Below, piece by piece: positions 55,277 to 64,000 of a stretch of 64,000 bases of DNA. This DNA is from Fonsecaea monophora (lineage: Eukaryota > Ascomycota > Eurotiomycetes > Chaetothyriales > Herpotrichiellaceae), in contig NW_019173953.1 of assembly GCF_001642475.1 (NCBI RefSeq), positions 248,001 to 312,000 on the forward strand, read 5' to 3'. The position numbers and the translations under genes are program-made. Within the stretch, counting starts at the first letter, position 1, and each line of letters starts with the position of its first letter. A model generated the notes under the pieces. It saw nothing but the letters and a program-made list of their open reading frames with translations, was not told the DNA's origin and did not search any database.

Positions 55277-57271
55277 CGACCAGGTCGCCACGCAGGTACG
55301 AGTTATTCACTACTCGGTGGGTAGGTACGTAGGTCCAGAGGTCCAGGGCGAGGGTTGCGAGCCCTCGCTAAAGTGGTTGACAGAACAGCGAAGCAAGCAG
55401 GCAGGCAATCAATCAATACGGGAGCCTAGAAATGAAGAGACTCAGAGAGACGAGGTTGCATTCTCCCGGGTCAAACCGCCAAAACCGCCAAAAGTGCAAG
55501 CAACATTTGTCACCAAGCGTTGGCCTTGGGGGGTGCGCGAGGCTACTTTAGTCCTGCAGCCCAGCGCCCGCCCGCCCGCCGCCACCGTTTGTCGTTTCTT
55601 TGAGGATTTTCCATCATTACCTCGTTCTTACGAGTTTGTAAAGCCTAGAGCCTACCTAGAGCAGAGAGAGTTTTGCCAGGCGAAACGATGGCTGAGGCGG
55701 AAACCAGCTATTCGGTGTCTCGTTACAGAGAGGACCCGCCTCGCATCTTCCCCTTTTGGTAGCCATCGGGAAAATCACGTGTAAGGCACAAGGCGGAGCG
55801 AGGCGAGAAAAATAGAAGAGGTGGATCTCCCCCCAAGTGGGTGGGAGTTAGTGGTAATCAAAGACCCCTCCCCTCGTTCTTTGCTAATAAAACAGACTAG
55901 ACGCTGAAGGGCAGGAACACACCCAAGTTCTTTGAATCTCGGAGAGACGCCTGAGGGATCCCCCATCCATCCATCTCTACCCATCATCCACTTGGTGGCC
56001 ATCCACTGGAACCTCGTCAGCCCACTTCCTTTTTGGAAAGAGACCCTAGGTACTCTCCACGCGTGATGTGATTGTGATCAGTGATCACCTTATTACCATT
56101 ACTATACCTCTCGCAGAAAATGGGATTCGTTTCAATAATCCCATCGCAAATCTCCGCTTTTGGAATGCGCCCTAGGCTTTTTTTTTGGCTGCCAGGAGAG
56201 AACAGCTGTACTCGCTCCTCGGTACCTGTACAAGTAGAAGCCTTCCAAGAGCAAAGGCCAAGACCAAGAACAAGACAAGACATGCCGACTTCTCCATCTA
56301 TCAACTAGAAACGGCCATGTGTTCGAGAAAACCACCAACACCACCGCTACTACTACCAACCATACAAATCCGCCAAACCACTTGGGACTTTTCGGTACAT
56401 TCTTTCAGGGTTACTAGGCTATCCAATCAAAGAGTGTGGAACAACGAGGGAAAGAAGACACCCACAAGGGCCCTCCAGACCTGGAAGGTGGAGGGTGTGT
56501 CACCCACCCACTTGACCACGGGCGTTTAATGGCGTATGCACTTGTGTCGCAATCACCTTCAAAGGTACTCGAAGAGGATCCCTTGCCAACCACCAATTAA
56601 CAACTGATTTTCCCTTTCAGGCCCCATGCAGCCCAACCAGCTTGGCGGGAGTCGCTCAAGCATCTGACGTGTGCACTGTGAATGGACGTCGTCGAGTCCT
56701 CTGCCCAGTAACAGAATGGGGCCCGGCCAAACATATAGGCTGGCAGGGCAGGCTCTCCCTCAACCCATGAGTTACAAAGGTACAAGGAGCGGTTGAGTCA
56801 GCATTTCTGTGCAAGAGAGAGATTTAGATCTTGAAAGGCTGTTTTGACAAACACTCTCTAACTACCACTTCTTCTTTGTTAGTAGAGAAAAATGCCATGC
56901 ATTACAACTACCTCAAAAGGGAATTTGCTCATTTTTTTTTTCATACGAGGACCGAGTAACTCGTACTTTGCAAGTGCCGAAGTTTGAAACCCTGAAACGC
57001 AGCATGCGCACCTAGCCAGCCAGTCCAGCCAGCCAGCAACGGGGTTTCGGGGCCACCTCCACCTCCACTCTCCCTCTCCCCTCTTGCGCACGCCGCCCGC
57101 CGCATGGATGCCCTTGGTCATTTTCTTTCCCTCGGAAGTCGACGGATTCACTCGTACGAGCGAACTACGTGTCCTCGGTGCTGGGCAGTCCCGTCAGTGG
57201 ACGAGAGGAGAGAAGAGCAGAGCAAATTAAACAACGCAATACATTGGCAACACCCGGAAAGCAACAGAGAA

Positions 57272-57287
57272 AGAGAGAGAGAGAGAG
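57272..57287 (+). repeat. (AG)8 microsatellite
   Basis: Eight AG units in a purine-rich stretch precede CCTACCTAGGCACCTAGG words at about 57308. The region is noncoding. Confidence 0.9.
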
Positions 57288-57630
57288 GGGCAGGAAGGAC
57301 TTACAGACCTACCTAGGCACCTAGGCTGAAGCGTACACTTGCACGTGCACCTGCACTGGCCCGCCTGATCCCTACCTACGCAGGTAGAGGTCTCCAATCA
57401 ATACGCAGCAACCAAGACAAAGACAGACCTTTGGGTGCTTTGCCTGGTCCAGTTTACAACGTTGTCCGGTCTTGCGAGAGGAGACCACGTCATTCATTGC
57501 GAAAGTAAATGCGGGAGGCGTCACCACCACCCGTACCCAACAACAAAAGAAGACGTTGGTGTTTGTAAGTTGATCGTATTGTCGTCGTATTTTCTTGTTC
57601 ACAAGCCTGCCTGGGTTGGGCTCTAGCTAG

Positions 57631-57651
57631 GCACTGGGCACTGGGCACTGG
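57631..57651 (+). repeat. three tandem GCACTGG heptamers
   Basis: Three perfect 7-bp units lie in noncoding sequence of the gene-poor region. No function is suggested by position. Confidence 0.9.
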
Positions 57652-60085
57652 GCAGAGATTGGCTCCGATGTCCCAGCATTCGCAACGCGAAACACGCACC
57701 TTGCACCTCGCAACTCGCGCCTTTTCTTGTCCCGGCAGGCACGAAATGTTCTCATGCATACATACGTGCGAGGCGAGTTTGCTTGTGATCCAAAGCGATT
57801 CCGAGCCCCGAGCCCGACCAACTGACCGACTGACCGACTGACGAGTGCGGGCCCAGGCATAAAGCAGCGACGGGCCAGGGTACGAGCACTTGCATTGTTC
57901 CCCGGGATGCCCCGGCTACGGCTAGGGACGAGGGACGAGGGGACGAGGTACTTCCTTACGAGTACTTGACAAATACACGTCCAGGTCCAGGTACCAAGTA
58001 TCTCGCCCTGAAATATTCTCTCCGGCTCCGGCTGGTTGAGTGGGTTTGTTTGTAAGTGATTACTTTCTGGGGGAGAACAAGGAACGACTATTACTCCTAC
58101 GATCCTCTTCCCAGGCTTTCCGTTGGAGTTGCCATACATCATTTCACGCATAACAGGCAGGCTCATGGAAATGTGCTCGGTATGTGCCACTTGTACAGAT
58201 GCGTTTGTTCGGCTCGAGGCATTATTATTGTCCATTATTCCCGAGTACACACTACACAAGACACATGGCAGACACAAGGCACAAGGGTGTTGGAGCAAGG
58301 GAGTGCTGGCCGGAAAAAGAGAATACTGGCTACCACTGGCTAACTCTATCTAGGTACCTACTTGTTAGTATCGACGGCATTGTTTTTCAACTCGTACCGA
58401 AGCCTTGGTGGACGCCAGCTACAGCCTATCAATGGGCAGCCAAGGACCCCCAAAACCAACTTCAGGAGAAAAAGATCCAAACAAAGATCTGCCGTCCCGC
58501 TCGTCGAAGCTGAAGCTGAAAGCTGTTGTTGCAACAACAGCACCAGCTTGTTGCAGCTCGCAGCTCGCAGCCTGCATCCCGTCACAGATCGCCAGCCAGC
58601 TGGTGCCAGTTATACTCGTCGGTCCTCGTTGTGCAGATCCCCCCTCGACCCTCTTCTTCCCGCACTTCTCCATCGCCTTGCTTTTTTGGTCTGCTCCCCC
58701 ATCACTCCAATAGCAGCTGATAACCCTGGGGGAAAAGGCTACTGAAAAGTCCCAATCACCGTTTGTGCACAGAGCTCTAGACCCTTTCCTTGGACAAAGG
58801 ATAAGTAAGTAGTCCGGAAAGTTTCTGGCCCAAATCAGCATGTGCAAGCCTTGGGAGTCACCGTCACGGTCGCTGTCACGGCCTTCGCCTAATGATGCAT
58901 TCGAAATGGGGTCCCCCCGCCAAAGAAACCCGGCCGTGCTAGTGTGCCAGCCTTTTCAGCTCTCTTCTTTGTTACAGAGTAGGCGGTCTGTTGGGCCACT
59001 TTCTCGGATTCTCCATTAAACTCTGCAGGTGCTGGAGATCGGCAACCTCTTCCAAAACTCTACAACAAAGCAAAAGCATCTCTTTATGTTGGCCACATAC
59101 CATACTTCTACAATACAATACATACATGGCACCACATGCCATGCCATACTCGCCACATTCCTCCACCATTATATCAATCGTTATTACATTGTAAAACCCC
59201 GCCTCGGAGCCGCGAGTCCACCACCATGCCCACCTACATGCATACCTGCACCTACACACGCAAGAAAATGAATGCAACATGACTACCTCCAACTAACCAA
59301 CTACCAAGCAACTCGTACTCTAACCGACCACTGGGGCTTAAATAATAGCTCAAATAGCTCAAATAGACCAACGCACCGGACCTTGGCACCTCCAAGGCAG
59401 ACCGACCGGCGACTCTGCGATCGACAACACGCACGCATGCATGCAAGCTAATTCTTTTTTTGACAGGTGTTGGTTTTGTGTCTGATGAATGACAAATACT
59501 CTCTTTCGTGTGATACACTGGGCCTACATTCCACACACGTTCCGCCTACCACCTACCCAAAGGGTCGGTCACTTGATATTATGGATACGAGCACCTTGGG
59601 AATGGATCGGGACAGTGGTAGGAGAGCTGAAAAGGGCATGTGGGTTCGTTTGTTTGTTCAAACCGTCCATACCATCCTCATACCATTTTTCATTTCAATC
59701 CATGCACAGGAAGAGAGGTGCGCTCATGCGAACTGCAACTACTATTGGGCGACCCTGCACCAGCGCATCAGCGCCCGCACGGATGATCTGCCTCTGTGTT
59801 TCCGATGTTTACTGATCCTTCGGTCCCTTTCTACACGATTACGGAGCACCGAGTAATAATAGGTGCCTGGTGACCTGCTGTTTGTAGGCAGGTGCCTAGG
59901 TAGTCAGTCACGTACGCATGTCAAGACCCGTGCCTGCTTTCTCTTGTCTTGTCCTGTCTTGTCTTGTGCTACTTCACTCACCCCAAAAAAGCCATTCACA
60001 CCTTCAGACATGCATGCATGCGCGTGTGTGTGCACAATGCACGATAGAGGGTAGAGGTAAGGGGTGCTCACCGGTTATTAGACAT

Positions 60086-60105
60086 ACCCTACCCTACCCT
60101 ACCCT
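60086..60105 (+). repeat. (ACCCT)4 microsatellite
   Basis: Four ACCCT units lie in noncoding sequence. The same pentamer on the other strand (AGGGT) occurs in the island at 43.05 kb. Confidence 0.9.
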
Positions 60106-61332
60106 CGGAGATGGACCCCTGTTTTTTTTTATACTCGTTTTTATCGATTGGATTGAGTGCTTGACAACGAACAAAGAGTCGAAAGAACGAAAAAAGTTAA
60201 CAGTCCCTCCCATTATTCAAGGTAATGGCCGATCGCGATGAGCGGCTCCGAGCTGCGATTCTTGCCATGATATGGATACTGCATACATATGCAAATGTAA
60301 ATGCGCAAGCAAATGCAAGCAAGCAAGGCCATTTTTTTCTTCTTCTCGAAACGTTGGGCTGAACTCTGTGCTCTACTCTACTCTACCCTGCTCTACCTAC
60401 TGTACTGTACTGTACTGTGCTATACTGTGCCGGATGATGCATCGAGGATGGATTTGATGAACGTCTTATCTATCTATGTGTCTGTTTGAGCTCCTGGCGC
60501 TACCGCCGAGAAGCCTGGCGGTCCTGCATCTCTCACACACATGCATGCTACATAACAAAGAGGATTTGCCTTTTTTTTTTTTCCACTTCTGCATGACCCT
60601 CTCTCCCTGCGTGCGTGCCTGTGTGCCTGTCTGTCTGTCACTGTTGCATATCCCCCGTGTCCTGCATGGATTGGGTTGGTTTGCGTGGCTTTGTTGAGAT
60701 GAGATATCCATGCATACAAACATACATGCATCCCTCCACACCTGGCAGGGGTATTACCATGTCACACGACTTTCTCTTGTCGAGTTAGGAAGGGTGAGGC
60801 GAGGCGAGTTTGGCCGGTTTACGCTTTTCAAGATTCGACATTGGACATTGGACAGTGGACGTCGTCCCTTGGGTCGTTTCCGCTTCCTCTGACCGGGTGG
60901 AGTTTCTTCACGTACTCTCCAGAACACAGCATGTGAATAGACCGACAGACAGTGAGCGGCCTGGTTTCTATCATGACGAGTCGAATCTATTGTTTTCTAC
61001 CGTCAAGTCATTCTCCTTCGACCGTCGAGTCGACGAACCGGGGATATCTTGTAGATACCAAGTCACAGACAGATATACGGTAGAAGTGATATATACCAAG
61101 TACGATATTGATAAACCGTACGAGTACATGGACCATAGATCATGCACGCAGCACACAGCACACATACAGTGACCTCCTCCAAAGAGCCGGTCTGTTCTTG
61201 TGAGTCCCCTCAGAGGCCAGAGACCAGGGTCTCCATTCCATCTCTGCCCATTCCTGTCCAGGCCCTTGTCTCTGGCTGTTCAACACTTGGAATCCCTTCC
61301 CTTGATCTGGTCACACTCACTCTCATCACTCA

Positions 61333-61998
61333 TCACTTACACGCCCCCTCATGCACGACCGTGTGCGCCGGCACGACCCCGTCCCGAAAGGGAATCTGCA
61401 GCGCCACACTGTCCCCGTCGCCCGGGTAAAAGGTCAAATGGCCCCTGGCGCGCGTGTCCGTGTCCGCGGCGACGAGGATCTGCTGCGCCGAGCCCGGCGT
61501 GATGGTTATGGTGTCCCAGCGCGGGTCGGTGGGGTGGGGTCGTGGCGGTGACTGAGTAGCTAGATAGTTCTGTTGTTGTCGTTGATGCTGATTTCGTTGA
61601 GAAGGAGGAGATGACTCTCCAAACCCACGGCCACCGCCATCACGACGGGGAACATACACCTGCGCCACGCCGCTCAACAGCACGAAAAACATGGCGTGGG
61701 GCGGCCGGTGCCAGCCTTCGCCGCTGCGTGGCGGGAGCACCACGTACGTGGCATTGTCGACGTCGCCGAGGGCCAGAGCGCGCCCGACCGTCGGATAGAC
61801 GGTGAACCGGGTGGTGAGGGCCCAGCACTGCAAGCGGGCCAGGTACGGCGGGTCCGCGTAGTTGGTCAGGGCGGTGATGTAGAGCGTCTCGTTGGCAGAG
61901 GGCGGTGAAGACTTCGGTGAAGGATCAGAGGCAAAGGCGTGAGAGACGACGGAAAAAGTGGCGAGGAGAGAAACGGACCGCGTGAGAAGAGACTTCAT
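61333..61998 (-). CDS. small secreted cupin-like protein
   Basis: Single-exon protein of 221 aa. The N-terminus from 61998 is a typical signal peptide (MKSLLTRSVSLLATFSVVSHAFA, cleavage expected near residue 23-24). The upstream in-frame ATG at 62106 would bury it behind 36 residues, so 61998 is preferred. The mature part looks like a single cupin beta-barrel. GEGWHRPPHAMFFVLLSGVAQVYVP forms the first cupin motif, and the later region with PGSAQQILVAAD and GHLTFYPGDGDSVALQIPF forms the second half. Potential N-glycosylation sites are NET and NAT. A Gln/Arg/Pro-rich loop of about 35 residues interrupts the barrel. The product is probably extracellular and its substrate is unknown. The stop lies in a GTAAGTGA string, so a further 3' exon cannot be excluded. 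The gene is strongly GC-rich. Confidence 0.78.
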   Translation of the reverse strand: MKSLLTRSVSLLATFSVVSHAFASDPSPKSSPPSANETLYITALTNYADPPYLARLQCWALTTRFTVYPTVGRALALGDVDNATYVVLPPRSGEGWHRPPHAMFFVLLSGVAQVYVPRRDGGGRGFGESSPPSQRNQHQRQQQNYLATQSPPRPHPTDPRWDTITITPGSAQQILVAADTDTRARGHLTFYPGDGDSVALQIPFRDGVVPAHTVVHEGACK

Positions 61999-62319
61999 GA
62001 GCTCGTACCGCGACGGACAGCTTGTCAGAGAGAGACGAGTGGAAAGTCTGAAAGTGATTGGATTGAAACAAGAGCAGAAGACAAAGCACAAGGCTAGGGT
62101 CCCCAAGGGGTCTTTGTAGATGGTGCCAGGTTTGGGGTGACTTGGTTCGGTGCCACGCTACGGGAGCAAAGACGATAGAGACATGGGCAGAAATTGAGTT
62201 TGGATGGAGCAGCGACGGCGTCATCGTCACATGAAATAGATTGGTAGGCATTCAAACAGACACATCGCCAAGATTCATTCGATTCTTCTATCTTGACGGC
62301 ACCAAAGACCGCCTGCCAT
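61999..62319. other. short intergenic region (secreted cupin promoter / PRP5 3' end)
   Basis: The 321-bp gap between two minus-strand genes holds the presumed promoter of the secreted cupin gene and the PRP5 3' untranslated sequence. Nothing else is seen. Confidence 0.45.
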
Positions 62320-64000
62320 TTACAACACCGAATACCTCCCTCCAGTCCTCTCGGCAGCATCAGCCGCACTCATTGTCCCCTCCTTCAACAACCGCATCAG
62401 CTCTCTCATGGCATCGTGCACCACAACCTCGGTATCACCCTCCACAAGGATATACAGCTTGGGATTCTCGTTGGGCCCAGGCTCTTTACCCGCAGGGTAG
62501 AAGGAGCCCTTGGTAGTGATAGATGTGCCCGTTGCTTCGAGGATCTTGGCCACATTCGTCCGGTTCGTGACTGCCCACCGTGCTTTTTCTGTAGAACGAC
62601 AGTTAGCAAAATCTGTTCACACGAAAGGAATGTCTGCAAACACTTACGAGGAAAGTCGTTGATCTCCAGCGTCGCGTGGAATGCACCAGCATCAGGACCC
62701 TTGTTGTCAATAGGCACGCCCGACCGCATGACACCTGCTTTGGAGAGTTTCTCATTGATCGCACCCACAGCTGCCGCGACCTTGTCCATTTGGTTCTGAG
62801 CCCCAGCGCCAGATTTGGATCCTCCAGTGTCACGCTCAGTTTTGTGGACCGTGATTTTGCCGTCCAAGTCAATCCCCTTGGGTACACCAGGGAGACTGGC
62901 GCTGCTTTCGAACGGCTTGACGCTTGAAGCGGCTTTGGCGAACAGATCGTCGCCCACTTTGACATCTTTACCGTCTTCCTTTTCTTCTTGCTCTTCGCCT
63001 TCATCGCCAGTCTTGAAAGTCTTGCGTTCTCGAGCCTTGGCTGCATCACGCTCTTGATCAAGCCGCTCGAGACCTTTGCCGCCGAATCCAGAAGCACCAG
63101 CTTTCTCTTTGCCAGCCTTGACCTTCTCCATAAACGAATCCACGAGTTTTTGAACAGCCTCCGGGACCGGCTGTCCACTCTGCTTCAGAGCCTTCGCAAT
63201 GTCAACAGCATATCTGTCTTGTTCTTGAGTAAGAAAGGTCACTGCAGTTCCCGTATTACCGGCCCTGCCTGTGCGTCCGGCACGATGTACATAGTCTTCC
63301 AGATGATTGGGCGCATCGTAGTTGACCACCAGTTTCAACTGTTTAACGTCAAGACCACGTGCGGCGACAGATGTCGCAATGAGGATGGGCACCACGCCGG
63401 CCTTGAAGTCGTCAATCGTCGAATCCCGATCGATCTGATCTTTCCCGCCGTGGATCGACATGCAAGGATATCCCTTTTTCATCAAATCGCGTAGGAGACC
63501 ATCAGCCGCCTCTTGTCGATCGACAAAAATGAGCACCCGATCGTCCTCATTCTTCTCATCCTCATAAAGCTTGCCGAGAAGTTCAAGCAGCCGAATAAAC
63601 TTGGTGTTGTCTTCGCGAACCTCGACAATTTGGGTAATCTCCGGTGCAACAACACTGCGACCACCGACAACAATCTCGACGGGTTTGGTCAGGGTTTTCC
63701 TTGCTAGCGCTTCCATCTGCCGGGGAAACGTCGCAGAGAAGAGAACGGTTTGACGGTCTGGGCGGATGTTGGAGAGAATCTTCATAACTTGAGGCTCGAA
63801 TCCCATGTCAAACATCCGATCCGCTTCATCCAGCACCACATACGTGACACGTTTCAGATTCGTCACTCGCCCACTGTTGGCTGCAAGAAGATCAATCATT
63901 CGGCCAGGAGTACAGACCACGATTTCCGCCCCACGCTTCAAGTCGGCAATTTGGTCCTTAATGGGAGCACCTCCGTAGGCGCACACTGCTCTCAGACCAA
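62320..64000 (-). CDS. PRP5: DEAD-box RNA helicase PRP5 (5' end outside window)
   Basis: C-terminal part of a DEAD-box ATPase of the Prp5/DDX46 family, which remodels the U2 snRNP during branch-site recognition in spliceosome assembly. Visible exons are 62648 to beyond 64000 and 62320-62588. The 59-nt intron has a GTAAGT donor, a CTAAC branch site and a CTACAG acceptor, and splicing yields [23 protein letters not shown]. Helicase motifs in order are CTPGRMIDLL (Ib), DEADRMFDMGF (II), SATFPRQ (III), IFVDRQE (IV), ATSVAARGLDVK (V) and HRAGRTGRAG (VI). GYPCMSIHGGKDQIDRDS and the C-terminal ATGTSITTKGSFYPAGKEP region are specific to Prp5. An acidic, Lys-rich linker separates the helicase core from the C-terminal domain. 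The N-terminal extension and motifs Q and I lie beyond the window edge. Confidence 0.93.

Larger units (their letters stand above)
52391..61332. other. 8.9 kb gene-poor, repeat-rich region
   Basis: No gene is supported between CIA30 and the secreted cupin gene. The sequence is unusually rich in short tandem repeats and in CCTACCT/AGGTAGG, CTCGTAC and CATACATA words, with many microsatellites listed separately. Open frames reach 223 codons (57627-58298 minus) but are low-complexity without domains. No tRNA, rRNA, transposase or reverse-transcriptase signature was found. Confidence 0.55.

Noticed and set aside
57627..58298. 223-codon minus-strand open frame in the repeat-rich desert
   Set aside because: The frame spans tandem repeats and CTCGTAC words, with no recognisable domain.

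Overview
The window is nuclear DNA from a filamentous ascomycete (Pezizomycotina). The signs are short spliceosomal introns (47 to 206 nt) with GT donors, CTNAC/CTGAY-type branch sites and YAG acceptors, together with a HET-domain protein, a Zn2Cys6 regulator, a fungal-type IIC P-ATPase and a PX/RGS Mdm1 protein. RAD51 sequence style and recurrent intergenic TACGGAGTA / CTCGTAC words fit Eurotiomycetes best, but that placement is an inference only. There is no prokaryotic, plasmid, CRISPR, rRNA or convincing tRNA content.

Layout. 0.5-12.5 kb: a type IIC (Na+/K+-ATPase alpha-like) P-type ATPase, a ZZ-finger plus HET-domain protein, an unclassified four-helix membrane protein, and a PhoD-like phosphatase on the minus strand. 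13.8-17.4 kb: RAD51 and a BAHD-type acyltransferase, both minus. 17.4-23.0 kb: a 5.5 kb gap. 23.0-30.8 kb: MDM1 (plus), then a Baeyer-Villiger-type flavin monooxygenase (minus) divergent from a JmjC/cupin-8 oxygenase (plus). 33.1-38.0 kb: CK2 beta and a six-exon Zn2Cys6 transcription factor, both minus. 38.0-48.65 kb: a 10.7 kb region with no recognisable gene, separating the Zn2Cys6 factor from a divergent bZIP factor. 48.65-52.4 kb: the bZIP gene and a three-exon CIA30-family gene. 52.4-61.3 kb: an 8.9 kb gene-poor stretch rich in short tandem repeats. 61.3-64.0 kb: a small secreted cupin-like protein and the 3' part of the spliceosomal helicase PRP5, cut by the window edge.

Gene models were assembled by hand from open frames, family motifs and splice signals. 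Every multi-exon model closes in frame (total CDS length divisible by three). The genes are mostly independent housekeeping, trafficking and regulatory functions, not one pathway. The closest thing to an accessory set is the divergent monooxygenase/cupin pair, but nothing else nearby makes it a convincing biosynthetic cluster. I did not find a clear undescribed multi-gene system. The most unusual items are the 15-nt zinc-cluster microexon and two stop-free 3n introns in the Zn2Cys6 gene, the ZZ-HET architecture, and the very long regulator-flanking gene deserts with CCTACCT/AGGTAGG words.
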